Shown: in pieces, positions 10,684-21,200 of the stretch
Layout of the letters: the number at the start of each line of letters is the position of its first letter
How positions within the stretch are numbered: the first letter of the stretch is position 1
From: Cladophialophora immunda
Taxonomy: Eukaryota > Ascomycota > Eurotiomycetes > Chaetothyriales > Herpotrichiellaceae
Reading direction: 5' to 3'
DNA length: 64,000 bases
Assembly: GCF_000835495.1 (NCBI RefSeq)
Contig: NW_015622543.1
Coordinates: 1,534,239 to 1,598,238, forward strand
The notes under the pieces: model-generated
The model's input: the letters and a program-made list of their open reading frames with translations, nothing else
Told to the model about the DNA's origin: nothing
Databases searched by the model: none
Translations under genes and position numbers: made by a program

Positions 10684-12018
10684 ATGGAGACCATCATTCA
10701 CGTCTACGACCCGAAGCGGCCCCTGCTCCTTCTCGAGTATCGAAATACCAGCAGCAAGACCACTCCCCAGCCACTATCCTCCCCTCCAAATGTTCTTCTC
10801 TTCGTGGGCGGACTCTACGACAATTTTCGGTCGCCACGCTACGTCGATGACTTGGCGGCGCTGTTTCCGCGCGATGTTCCAAATCAGACATGGCGTGTGA
10901 TGCACGTCCAGCTCTCGACGAACGGGAGGAGCTGGGGGTTGTTTGACCTGGATCGTGATGTAAGTTGTGCGAGTTGCGCCCTCTTTTGTTGCCATGATCT
11001 CTACAAAGGAGAGGACGTTACATGGGTCTCCTAGTCTCTCTGTTCCAATCTTGTAGAAGAACTTAGGACGTTGTCACCTGGGTTCACATTGACTTGAATG
11101 GAGGATGTTGATTTTGACACCTGAATCTAGGTCAGAGAAATCGCCGCTGCAATCACCTATATCAGAGACACGATAACTCAGTCTCCTTCGACGCCTGTGG
11201 TCTTGATGGGCCATTCCACCGGCTGTCAAGACCTCATGCATTATCTCGTCTCTCCTGTGTCGTCATCTTCTCCACGCCCCGATATCTCAGGCGCCATCTT
11301 ACAGGCGCCCGTGTCCGACCGCGAAGCAATTTTGAATGGCGTCTCTGAGTCTGCGGCCGCAAAAGCAGCCTATGAAGCTGGCCTGCAGATCGCCTCCTCG
11401 ACACCCAAGGAGAAACACAAGACGACAATTCTGCCCATGGACGTCATGAAGCCCGTCCTCGGCCCTGTTCCGGTGACCATTTCCCGTTTCCTCAGCTTGG
11501 CGTCACCAAATTCGCCAGAGAACCCGGCAATGGACGACTACTACTCCAGCGACCTGTTTGACCAGAGGCTCCGAGAGACGTTCGGCCGCATCGGCGCTGT
11601 TCCCCATCTGCAGCCAACAAGGCAGGGGATGAAGAAAAGTCTATTGATTCTGCAGGGCGCCAACGACGAGAGCATCCCCAAAACTGTGGATAAAGCCCTG
11701 TTGCTCTCGCGATGGAAGTCGGCGCTTGAGTCCACTGCCGAGGCAATCCTGTCCCGCCACTCGCTCATCATTCCCCATGCGGTGCACGACATCTCGGGCT
11801 CGTCTAAAGAGACGCGCAGAGCACGGCTTGTGGACATGCGTGGCGCGGTGTTGAACTACCTTCAAGACGTGGTTGGTGGGATTGATCCGCCATCGGGGAC
11901 CGATGGTGACAACGCGATGAGCCCATGGGACATTCTGGAGAGGGATCGGAAGGAGATTGAAAGCGGCGACGACGCGGCGGACGGTACGGGGAAGGGAGTG
12001 GACACTTCTAAATTATGA
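10684..12018 (+). CDS. DUF1749 alpha/beta hydrolase (SidJ-like) with C-terminal SKL
   Basis: Two exons (10684-10959, 11131-12018; intron 171 nt) give 387 residues. The N-terminal half has the DUF1749 pattern LLFVGGL.D..R.PRYVD.LA, and the nucleophile elbow GHSTGCQD places Ser121 as catalytic. A late PHAVHDISGS segment supplies a likely histidine. The family includes Aspergillus fumigatus SidJ, which hydrolyses intracellular siderophores; the substrate here is inferred, not shown. The last residues are DTSKL, a canonical type 1 peroxisomal targeting signal, so import into peroxisomes is likely. The gene converges on an MFS transporter 670 bp away, whose own family assignment gives no link to iron. 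Confidence 0.85.
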
Positions 12019-12687
12019 CCTGGGGATTGACCATTGACCATGACGAGCCGTTGTGGGACGACTGGTCATTCCCATGTGGTACGACGATGGCTACGACCAT
12101 GCCGTGAATGGTATGGATGCATCCCGAGCCTCGTAGCCTCGTAGCCTCGTAACCTTGTAGCTTCGTGGGGCTTTTGCTATTGTCAGAAAAAAGGACCCGC
12201 TGGGCTCCTGCATGGGATGCCTGATTCTAACCGCTCGTCACTTCGCGCCTTACATACGGGGGGCGGGAATGATAAGCAGAACAGAATTATTCGAACCTCA
12301 ACCTAATCTCTTCCCTCACTTCAATTGTTGCTCTGTGTTTGTGGGCTGAGGCCATGTTCTATGCTCATGTCCCTTTTCCTTCTTTGCGATCCTAACCTCT
12401 AGTTTTGTCTATAGGTGCTTCCCTTCGCCTGCAATGCAAAACCTAGCCCGACGCTTGCTTCCTTCAGAAAAAAAAAATACAAAACAAAATCAAGGTGAAT
12501 TGATCCGGAGAGACCCCGCAATAGTATCTCTGGAACAAAGTTCCTCCCAACGCCATCGCTGAAGAAAAAGGGCATGAAACGACATCAGATGGAGAAGAGG
12601 ACATCAATCAAGCAATGAGCATCCGGGCGCATTGATGGAAAGCCGCACCAATACCACCCTTGGAAACAAAACACCATAGGACAGAAA
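12019..12687. other. Convergent 3' spacer
   Basis: This lies between the 3' ends of the esterase and the MFS gene. It contains four degenerate 8-bp CCTCGTAG units (12129-12160) and a 10-nt poly-A run (12468-12477). No gene was seen. Confidence 0.55.
12129..12160. repeat. 8-bp tandem repeat, four units
   Basis: Two perfect CCTCGTAG copies are followed by two variants (CCTCGTAA and CCTTGTAG). It lies in the 3' region of the DUF1749 gene. Confidence 0.75.
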
Positions 12688-14370
12688 CTACGTCTGGCTT
12701 TCGGCCTTCTTCTCCTCCATCGTCTCGGCCTCGGCCTCTTGCTCACCATCCTCTTCCACCTGGACGTCCCTGTTCTGCGACCTGATCTGCTGCATCACTT
12801 CGTGCGCCTGGGCGGCATACTTGCACTTCATCCTGATGCTTTCGCCGTATTTGTAGAAGACGAAGGGGAACGGGGCGCAGGCGAGCGCCAAGAACGCGGG
12901 GATCGAACTGGCCCAGTGGATGCCCAGGTTGTGGAACATTTGCACGGTGAAGAGGGGGAAGACGGCGCCGAACAGGGACCGCAGGACCGAGTTGGCCGCC
13001 AGCACCGACGCGGCGTAGATGGTGTACGCGTCGATGAGGTAGTTCATGCACGCGAGGAAGACGTTGACCATGCCGAACCCGAAGGGCGCCGAGGCGATGA
13101 TGCACACGATCCAATGGATGGAGGGATAGTTGGTCCACGCAAACCAGAACATGCCGATGGGGATCGCGACGGCGCCCACGGCGGCGGGAGGGAGACGGGC
13201 TTCGGCGGGCGCCTCGCCACCGTGCTCGGCTTCGATGCGCGCGTATCGCTTGTTGTCCCAGATGGCGTAGATGACGCCGGAGATCATTCCGACAGCGACG
13301 CCGGAGAAGGCCAGCCCGCCGATACCCTGAGACCAGCCTCGCTCCTCTTCAAAGACGATCGGGAAGGCGCCGAAGAGCATGTACAGGGTGCCGTACAGAA
13401 TGGCCATGTATATGGAGATGAGAAGGACGATCGGTTCGAGGAACAGCAATACCCATGGTCTCGAGAGGGCCTTGGAGAAGGCGGCCTGGGGCGTGACTTT
13501 GCCTTGACGTCTCTCGATGGCAGAGATATAGAGCTTGCCCGTGCGCTTGGTCAGCGCCTTGGCCCGGCGGGACAGAATGACGGGGGCATAGGTCTCTGGG
13601 ATGACCAGGGCGCCGAAGATCCAAAGACAGCCTGTGAAGATGGCCATCACGCCCTCGACCCAACGCCATCCGATGGTCTCAGCGATGAAGCCTCCAACAA
13701 CCGGGCCGATGGTAGGGCCCAGGAAGGGAGCGGCGGCGAAGATGCTCATTCCCAGACCTCGTTGATTGGCGGGAAACATGTCCGCAATGACGCCACCGGC
13801 GTTGGTGAGCGGCGAAGCCCCAAAGGTGCCAGCGAGGAATCGCATCACGATGAGACTGGCGATCGAATTCGCGCCAGCTGCGCCCGCGTTGAATGCGGTC
13901 AGGACTGCGTATGTGCCGATGAAGAGGACTTGTCGGCCATACAGTTCCGACAATGGTGCCCAGAGCAGGGGCCCGATGGCGAACCCTAGGACAAACAGAG
14001 CCACCCCGAGCGTCGCGACCTCTTGACTGCACCCAAAGGCTTCAATGAGCTGCTTTGTGCTGGCGGTGTAGGCCGTGGAGACGAACGCCACGGCCAGAGT
14101 TGCAAAGGCCACCGTGAGGGTGAGCGCCCACTTCTTCCAGTCCGGGAATTCCATGGGATTGCGAGGGTCGCCGGGGATGAATTCGACGATATAGGGGTCT
14201 TCCTCTGTTCCCGAGCCCTTGTATCGATGATTCAAGACTTCTTCCGTGATGAGCGACTGGCTGACCACGAGGCGCCAGTGGGGCACTTTTCTGCCCGAAG
14301 GGTCACTTTTCTGGCTCTCGACATCGTCTGTGAGGGTCGAGGTGGACGAGTTGTTCGGTGAATTTGACAT
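12688..14370 (-). CDS. MFS transporter, DHA1 family
   Basis: An uninterrupted 560-residue protein. A hydrophilic N-terminus of about 80 residues (with the family's EDPYIVEF..GDPRNPMEFPDWKKW) precedes twelve predicted helices. Signature elements are LGFAIGPLLWAPLSELYGRQ in the helix 2-3 region, GGVIADMFPANQRG around helices 4-5 and LGPTIGPVVGGFI in helix 5, all typical of fungal polyamine/multidrug H+ antiporters. A charged cytosolic loop between helices 6 and 7 and an acidic C-terminal tail (EEDGEQEAEAETMEEKK) are present. The substrate cannot be read from sequence. A 416-codon antisense frame over it is a shadow. Confidence 0.9.
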   Translation of the reverse strand: MSNSPNNSSTSTLTDDVESQKSDPSGRKVPHWRLVVSQSLITEEVLNHRYKGSGTEEDPYIVEFIPGDPRNPMEFPDWKKWALTLTVAFATLAVAFVSTAYTASTKQLIEAFGCSQEVATLGVALFVLGFAIGPLLWAPLSELYGRQVLFIGTYAVLTAFNAGAAGANSIASLIVMRFLAGTFGASPLTNAGGVIADMFPANQRGLGMSIFAAAPFLGPTIGPVVGGFIAETIGWRWVEGVMAIFTGCLWIFGALVIPETYAPVILSRRAKALTKRTGKLYISAIERRQGKVTPQAAFSKALSRPWVLLFLEPIVLLISIYMAILYGTLYMLFGAFPIVFEEERGWSQGIGGLAFSGVAVGMISGVIYAIWDNKRYARIEAEHGGEAPAEARLPPAAVGAVAIPIGMFWFAWTNYPSIHWIVCIIASAPFGFGMVNVFLACMNYLIDAYTIYAASVLAANSVLRSLFGAVFPLFTVQMFHNLGIHWASSIPAFLALACAPFPFVFYKYGESIRMKCKYAAQAHEVMQQIRSQNRDVQVEEDGEQEAEAETMEEKKAESQT

Positions 14371-15972
14371 GGTGTGTGTTGGTTAGGTGCTTCAGCCTAC
14401 TGGGGGAAAAGAGCTGCGCGTGTTAGACCTCACGAGACAGGGAACGGGCGAAAGGGCTGTTCTTTAAAACAGAATCATGGATTCATTACGATATGCATCA
14501 CCGCAGCACAGCGCCTATGCCTATGCCGAAACACCATATCTCCGCCCGTGGCGGCAGATCGTGGGCTGCCAGGGACCATGACCACCTGGGCATCATGTTA
14601 AGATTGTTCATCGATCTGCTTCGGCCACAACCTTCAGCTCGTCCGGCGGTCGGATGGCGAGCCCGTCGTCAAGGTTTGGAGTCTTTGTTTTGTCAGACAA
14701 CATTGGCTTGGTATGCTGCTGGGGGGGAAAGACGTCGGAAAGCGTCTCGCCATCTCGTCACGAAGAATCTGGCTTTGGGCAGAGACTGCCGTGATAACCG
14801 CACAGGGCAGGGCGAGACAGACAGCATGCCCATACAATTGGCTGAAGGGGCCATTAGCCTTGTGCCGGCGTGGCTAGTATAACGCCCGATTGACGATTGT
14901 TGCATCATAAGCCATGCATAAAAGAGGCATAGATGGCTTGTGCTGGGGGCATAAGCTCTCACTCCTTGCCTGACAGGGTTACCGTCGCCTTTGTGGTGTG
15001 CTGCTTAGTCTTTTCCATGCAACCCAGCGACTGAGGGGCCCGGCCGAGCCTGGATATTTGCACTTGGTAGATTAAAACCCCGCCCAATCGCCGGGTGACG
15101 GTGGCATGCTCCCTTCCTTCAAGCACAAGCCTGCTGTCGTCCTCTTCGTATACAAGAACTCGCTCTGCCCAACGCTGCGGTGTTAAAGCTCGCTGTTAAG
15201 GCCACCGTCATCATACCCCGAACAACCCAGGTCATCCCATGGCCGGTCCTTCTTGTCTCAGTATGGCAGCTCCCGCCTGGCACATAATACTTGCTACACA
15301 TGCAAGACTCCTTCCTCAATGGGGAAAATGCAATTGTCCTCCGACACGGACGCGCAAATATCTGTTTATATAATCGGCGGATGATGTGTTGAAACCACCC
15401 GCCCCATCCACCCCACATTGCCGCAAATCCCGGGTCCTTTGCACAGGGTGTGAAAATGCAAAGGTACAAAAAATAATAACAATAATATGTTCCAAGTCCA
15501 TTCGACTGGCCAGGGGGCGTAGGTGTCGACGACATCTTGATTTGGACCAGGGACGCGGTAAGGGATGCTTTTGGCCAGAGATTCATATGATCAGAGACAA
15601 AACGAGATTCGCGGTTTGGAAAGCGTCGCGGCAGGGCAAAATTGCTGTGTGTTGTCCTACATACCCACCCGCTTTCGTCTTCCCCTGTGCCTGATGGTTT
15701 TTTTTTTTTGGCTGAACGCACGGTAGCAGTCTTACGGTCCCAATAGACCAATGGATCTCTCTTCTAGAACACAGACCTGCTGCAGAAGTTATCGATGCAC
15801 CTGATATAACTGACGACGGCACTGTGGTGGTCTCCAAGAGTCATGTCGTCATGACCCACGTTCTTCATCCACGTCAAGAGAACCCCAAACTGACCATTTT
15901 GTATGAAGACATCTCTCAGTCAACGCATGTAACGTACCTAGTAGATTCTCTTTCGCATCGAGGAGAGCCATC
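14371..15972. other. Intergenic region (divergent promoters)
   Basis: This separates the divergent MFS and NTF2-like genes. Frames at 14493-14882 (+) and 15119-15751 (-) have no recognisable domain and biased composition, and are not accepted as genes. A short T run lies near 15693-15703. Confidence 0.5.
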
Positions 15973-16539
15973 ATGGCAGAGACGACGCAAGAGCTCCATA
16001 CCAAATACGAGCCTCATCCAGATCCCCAGCAACTGACGGGCCACGACCGCCATGCTGTAGATTACGAGCCTCACCCGGAGCACTCGTTGAAGATATCACC
16101 GGAGCACGAGACTATTGTCAAGTCCATCACAAACCTCTATTCGGGCAGCTGCAGCGAGAAGGACATGTCGGTGTACGCAGAGAAGGCGATCTACGATGAC
16201 CCGCTCTCTTATTGCGACACCCGATACAAGATTGCCGGCCAGTGGTATGGCCTGCCCAAGATCTTCACCAAGTTGGCGACCAAGAAGGTTGAAGTGGTCA
16301 AGGACACGCCGACGGACATTGTCTTCAAACTAAGACAGGAGTACACTCTTAGGGTGGCCAACACTCCCAAGGAAGTCGACTCTCTCGTCTCACTGTCACT
16401 CGACGAGGCCGGAAAAGTGCGGTATCACAAGGACATGTGGAACTCCCAGGACTACAGCCATTCGGGCATTGGCAAGCTGATCAAGACCTTGAATGGTGAT
16501 CATCTTCCAAAGATCACTCAGCCACCGGATTCATTGTAG
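15973..16539 (+). CDS. Conserved NTF2-like (SnoaL-fold) protein
   Basis: A single-exon protein of 188 residues. After a polar N-terminus of about 45 residues, the pattern ITNLYSGSCSEKDMSVYAEKAIYDDPLSYCDTR, followed by a W-Y-G-L-P-K-I-F segment and alternating strands ending in HKDMWN, matches fungal NTF2-like proteins of unknown function. The fold usually forms a cone-shaped pocket that binds or isomerises small molecules. The ATG at 15973 lies in a good context (ATCATGG). No targeting signal is evident. Fold assignment is moderately sure and the function is unknown. Confidence 0.75.
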   Translation: MAETTQELHTKYEPHPDPQQLTGHDRHAVDYEPHPEHSLKISPEHETIVKSITNLYSGSCSEKDMSVYAEKAIYDDPLSYCDTRYKIAGQWYGLPKIFTKLATKKVEVVKDTPTDIVFKLRQEYTLRVANTPKEVDSLVSLSLDEAGKVRYHKDMWNSQDYSHSGIGKLIKTLNGDHLPKITQPPDSL

Positions 16540-17495
16540 GCGCCTTCACACCAGGCAGTCCTCCGGGGTTGGCAGCATGGTACCACCGGGCTCATTTCTG
16601 GGGTATAGATGCCTTTGCAGAGGGAGCGACCGAAGGAAGAAAGATATGCAATAGGATGAGTAAGGGTGAGCGAGCAAAGGTTCTGGCGAGAGATGGACTG
16701 CGCCAATCGGAGCGCAGGCGGGTGTGTTTTGGGGGCAACTGGAAACGGTTGGAGGAAAGGTACGGAGGGAGAAATCCCATGTGCTGGAACGAGAGAACTC
16801 GAGGGCGTTTTCGACAAAATGGCGGTGTGAAAGATGGTTGAGGCCTGAGCCGGAGCCCGTTGTCGGTGTTGATATTGATGTGTTGTAGCAGCCCTTCTGA
16901 GGCACCATGGGGATCCAGTCCATATTATCTCCAGGAGTGATAGCGATCACCGAAAACGAACAAAGTGTAACAGCGATAGAAAAGGGCCAAAGGGAAAACA
17001 AGCAATGGCAAGCAAGGCACGAAATGCCGTTGACCAACTGCGCGCAGTTTAGCCTCCAGGCTTGCGCTGGCGGGGTTCCGGCACTGTGGATGGCGCCCTC
17101 GAGTTCCTCCACTTCAAACGCCCCGAGAAAGATTCTGTTCCCTGCTGCTCAACTTGGCGTCATGCCTCCTCCTCAGCATATCATTCCCCTTGTGCTCCCT
17201 GCCATTTCACCACGCAGATCCTCATCCTGAAGGTGCCAGCTCTCTCATCCTTCTTCCGCTTCTTCTTCTGCAAAATGTGGTTTTCAATGCTCAACCAACG
17301 AACAACATCTCCTCCCCACGCCCTCGCTGTCATGCCGCTCCGCACTCCCGCTCCCTTGCTCCTGCCCTAATAACGAATGGAATGACCTGCCCTGACATGC
17401 GACCTTGAGTACCCGCCAGAACAGAGTCCTCAAGAAAGAAGGCGACAGTCTCGATTTGGGCCTCTATCCCCTTATCATCACCGGACTCCAAAGCC
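16540..17495. other. Intergenic region, 5' leader of the potassium transporter
   Basis: No gene was recognised. The pyrimidine-rich stretch from about 17100 to 17480 resembles a fungal promoter and 5' leader and precedes the Trk start codon. Short frames here lack domains. Confidence 0.5.
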
Positions 17496-20105
17496 ATGGG
17501 TCTGGCAGCAGAATGGGCCTGGAATTTCTGGGAGTTTTGCAAGAGAAATATCATCCCCGATGTCTTCATCAAGAGGAGGTTGAACTTTATCACCATACAC
17601 TATTTGTATATGATGGGAATGACTATCCTGGGCTCGGTCATCATCTTCGGCATTGGTGACATCCCATACATCGACTCCTTGTTCTTTGCCTCCGGAGCTT
17701 GCACCCAGAGCGGCTTGAACACCATCGATGTGGACAACATCAAAACCGGCCAACAATTCATGCTCTTCTTCCTGGCAATGCTCTGCAATCCCATCGTCGT
17801 CAACTCGGCCGTCGTCTTTGTCCGCCTGTATTGGTTCGAAAAGCGTTTCGAGGCCGTCGTCAAGACCACAAATGCTCTACGACGAACAAAGTCGAGGCAG
17901 CGTACCATGACCATTGGAAAGGATGAGCCCGAGCCAGGTCTGCCGGGTGTCGCAGGGAGAGCAATTCGGATACTGCGAAACACCGGGCGCAGCCAAGGTC
18001 ATGCAGATGCAGAGAAGCTCGACAACGGCAATGGAAAGGCAGTGGATTCGTCTGACACGTCTCAGGAGGACCAGCAGGAGTCCAAGGGCCACATCCCTGA
18101 TCACCGTCCACCAATTCAGACATCTCGGTCCGTCGATGATGTGCGTGTGCCCCCGCAGATGGACCCAGAACAGCACATCCGCTTTCTCGAGAATCAACGA
18201 AATCCCAGCGACACGACTGCTCTGCGAATCCCCAGCCCTCGCGAGTTCGAACTGGGCGGCAGACCTCAAAACGTTAGTGCCAGCTTTGACGAGAACCCAC
18301 TGCGCCCAATCACGAGCGAGCCCGACCTCTCCAATGTTAACGAGGGACGAGGCGATGTGGCCGCTGCAGATGACACTGTTGCTCCTACGCATATCACCAT
18401 TGACGAACCTCAGTTCTTGCGAGACCGCCAGGACCGAACTGCTACCTTTCCCCGACTCAATACCAGACAATCCACACAACCCTCACATACCTACGATGCC
18501 CCTGAACCGGGATCCTACCTTCGTCGGAGGGGTTCAAACACCTTCCGATCGCTGCATCGCGTCAACACGCCGCGCACACAGGAGCTGGCCCCGTACCTGA
18601 GTTGGCAACCGACCATCGGGAGGAACTCATTTTTCCTTGGTCTGACCGAGGAACAGCGAGAAGAGCTGGGCGGGATAGAGTATCGGGCTCTCAAGGCCTT
18701 GGCCCTGATCCTCGTCCTGTACTTCTTCTGTTTCCACATTCTCGGTATCATCTGTCTGATCCCGTGGATCCTGCACACGAGCTATGGAAAATACGTGACA
18801 GATCAGTCGCAGGGAAGAGTCTGGTGGGGTCTCTTCACGAGTGCTTCTGCCTTCAACGACCTCGGTTTCACTCTGACCAACAATTCTATGCTCTCATTCC
18901 AGCGAGCAGTGTTCCCTCTGCTGTTGATGACCTTTCTTATCATCATTGGCAACACGGGATTTCCGTGCATGTTGAGGCTCATTATCTGGGCCACGTCCAA
19001 GTGTGTCCGGGAAGGCAGTCCCCTGTGGGAGGAGCTCCGATTTCTTCTGGACCATCCTCGTCGCTGCTTCACCCTCCTGTTTCCAAGAGAAGCTACCTGG
19101 TGGCTGTTTGCCATTCTAGTTATTCTCAACGGACTGGATCTAATCTTTTTCATCATTCTCGATCTTAATGATACCACCGTCACCTCCTTGCCAGGGGGCA
19201 TACGTTTTCTTGACGGTCTCTTTCAGGCCGCCTCGACTCGAACCGCGGGATTTTCCGTGGTGAACCTCGCCGAACTCCACCCTGCCATTCAGGTCAGTTA
19301 TCTGATCATGATGTACATATCCGTCTTTCCGATTGCCATTTCCATGCGAAGAACCAACGTGTACGAAGAGAAGAGTCTGGGCATCTACGGAACTCTAGCC
19401 GAGGAAGAAGAAGACGAGGGCGAGCCAAGCTATGTTGGCGCGCATTTACGAAGACAACTTTCCTTCGACTTGTGGTATATTTTCTTGGGCATGTTCATCA
19501 TTGCCATTGTCGAGGGTGGACGACTGCAGAATATCAACGAGTCCGCATTTACTCTTTTCTCTGTCCTCTTCGAAATTGTGTCGGCATACGGCACTGTGGG
19601 ACTTTCCTTGGGCTACCCGACTATCAACGCTTCCTTTTCCGCCGAGTTCCACGTCCTATCAAAGTTGGTGATAATCGCCATGCAGATCCGTGGAAGACAT
19701 CGTGGACTTCCCTACGAGCTTGACCGCGCTATCCTTCTCCCCTCCGAGAGCCTGCAAGAGAAAGAAGCCAAGGAGGCCGAAAGAGTCATGTCTCGGGTGC
19801 AACGTCGGAGATCGTCCATAGGAGGGCATTCAATAATGTCGGCTGTCGACGGGAATATAGAAGGCCGCCAATTCCGGCCTGAAACGGGGCTCTCTTCGGG
19901 ACTGCGAGATATCGATGAGAACTTGGAGTTTCCACGTCCTCGCGCCAATACGAATCGATCACACCACAGAACAAGCTCATCGGAACATCCACTGCACAGT
20001 GACCGACACAGCGAACCGCACAGCGCACGCCGCGGCCTGGGTGTTGGAATGTTCAAGCTGGCGTCTGGCGTGGAGGCCATCAAGGAGGAAAGGTTCCGAG
20101 AGTAG
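17496..20105 (+). CDS. Trk-type plasma-membrane potassium transporter
   Basis: An intronless 869-residue protein of the TrkH/Trk/HKT superfamily, which mediates K+ uptake at the plasma membrane. Four pore-loop repeats are visible: SGACTQSGLNT (about 66-76), TSASAFNDLGFTLTNNS, AASTRTAGFSVVNL and EIVSAYGTVGLSLGYPT, each followed by a long hydrophobic helix. Between the first and second repeats lies a hydrophilic cytosolic loop of about 270 residues rich in S, T, P and charge, as in fungal Trk1. Another acidic loop (AEEEEDEGEP) precedes the last repeat. The C-terminal tail of about 120 residues is basic and Ser-rich. It is shorter than Saccharomyces Trk1, as is usual for filamentous fungi. The ATG is in a CCATGG context. 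Confidence 0.93.
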   Translation: MGLAAEWAWNFWEFCKRNIIPDVFIKRRLNFITIHYLYMMGMTILGSVIIFGIGDIPYIDSLFFASGACTQSGLNTIDVDNIKTGQQFMLFFLAMLCNPIVVNSAVVFVRLYWFEKRFEAVVKTTNALRRTKSRQRTMTIGKDEPEPGLPGVAGRAIRILRNTGRSQGHADAEKLDNGNGKAVDSSDTSQEDQQESKGHIPDHRPPIQTSRSVDDVRVPPQMDPEQHIRFLENQRNPSDTTALRIPSPREFELGGRPQNVSASFDENPLRPITSEPDLSNVNEGRGDVAAADDTVAPTHITIDEPQFLRDRQDRTATFPRLNTRQSTQPSHTYDAPEPGSYLRRRGSNTFRSLHRVNTPRTQELAPYLSWQPTIGRNSFFLGLTEEQREELGGIEYRALKALALILVLYFFCFHILGIICLIPWILHTSYGKYVTDQSQGRVWWGLFTSASAFNDLGFTLTNNSMLSFQRAVFPLLLMTFLIIIGNTGFPCMLRLIIWATSKCVREGSPLWEELRFLLDHPRRCFTLLFPREATWWLFAILVILNGLDLIFFIILDLNDTTVTSLPGGIRFLDGLFQAASTRTAGFSVVNLAELHPAIQVSYLIMMYISVFPIAISMRRTNVYEEKSLGIYGTLAEEEEDEGEPSYVGAHLRRQLSFDLWYIFLGMFIIAIVEGGRLQNINESAFTLFSVLFEIVSAYGTVGLSLGYPTINASFSAEFHVLSKLVIIAMQIRGRHRGLPYELDRAILLPSESLQEKEAKEAERVMSRVQRRRSSIGGHSIMSAVDGNIEGRQFRPETGLSSGLRDIDENLEFPRPRANTNRSHHRTSSSEHPLHSDRHSEPHSARRGLGVGMFKLASGVEAIKEERFRE

Positions 20106-21200
20106 AGCATGAAGAGCATCTGAGCCGGAGAGCCTAATAGCCGGACAGCCGGACAACAAAAATTGTATTCATATTGACACGACGATTCCGACAATATCGA
20201 TGCATTTGAGCAACGGCGAAGAATGGAGTACTGATTGATATGAGCCTTACAAGTGCGGGCTATATTGCATTGACATACAGCGACATGCTAACAACGTATG
20301 GTTGAATGCAGATTTAGCGTGCATGTCTATTTCAAAAGTGCCACAGAAGTGAACCACCGTTTAGAGATTCTTATATGCATGGACTCAAGAAGAGACTGCT
20401 ATGTGCGTCGCGTTCATCCCTTCATCGACCTTTAGGGGGGTGAAGTCACGACCAACTCGGGACACGCGAATGGGCTAGCTGGCCTGGGGAACTCGAAGCC
20501 AGCTCGCCAGGGCTTTTGGGAGAATCCTCCGCCGGAAAAGGATCGTCAGGGTCAGCACCTGCAAGATTGTGCCAAGCCACGCCAAGACAAAGGACGTGTA
20601 TTGTCCCGCCGCTCCAAGGCCAATTTTCCGGGCGGAGGCGCCTTGGGGTCAGGCCCCATTGGCTGCCGGTTCCTTTGCCAAGGAGACGACGTCTCACAGA
20701 GAGCCCCCTTTGAGGTTGGCATTGCTGTCTGGAACAACAGCAGATGGGCGGGCTGTCCTCCTTTGAGTTGAAGATGTGGCTGTGTGACGCTTTGTTGTTT
20801 CTACAGACCTTGGCTCGCCCCAATTTGTTGCACTCCCGTCCTCACACACCTCTTTCCTTTTCGTTGGTGTTATTGAAGACTTCATTCTCATTGTTCTTTT
20901 CTCTACTCCTGTTCTGCGTGCATAAACGGCCATCTCCCTCCAGGCTATTTCTTCCCTGAGCATACGACGGGGCGACTGAGATATCCCGAATCCCCCCCCC
21001 CCCCCCCCCGCCTGGACTGGGCACTACCCTCGTTAAACTTCCCCTTTTGTCGCTCTCTTTACTCAAAACCCCTTTACCGTCCCTCTGCTTCTGCTTCTGA
21101 GGTTTCCTTCGCAGAGTTGGATGGAGGCTGTGAGCTACAATTGTGCAATCCTCATTGATCAGCTCCATCCCGTGTCCGGATATTCGACTCACAATACACC
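20106..21200. other. Intergenic region with C18 tract
   Basis: No gene was recognised. The second half is pyrimidine-rich, with an uninterrupted 18-nt C run at 20992-21009, about 190 bp before the GH76 start codon. It therefore lies in the promoter or 5' leader of that gene. Confidence 0.55.
20992..21009. repeat. Poly-C homopolymer (18 nt)
   Basis: An unbroken run of 18 cytosines upstream of the GH76 gene. Runs this long are prone to length error in sequencing as well as to slippage in vivo. Confidence 0.85.

Noticed and set aside
12739..13989. 416-codon plus-strand frame
   Set aside because: It is antisense to the DHA1 transporter, with D/G/R-rich shadow composition and no domain.
15119..15751. 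210-codon minus-strand frame
   Set aside because: It includes homopolymer-derived lysines, has no recognisable family and lies in a divergent promoter region.
17877..18479. 200-codon minus-strand frame inside Trk
   Set aside because: It is a shadow of the low-complexity cytosolic loop of the transporter.
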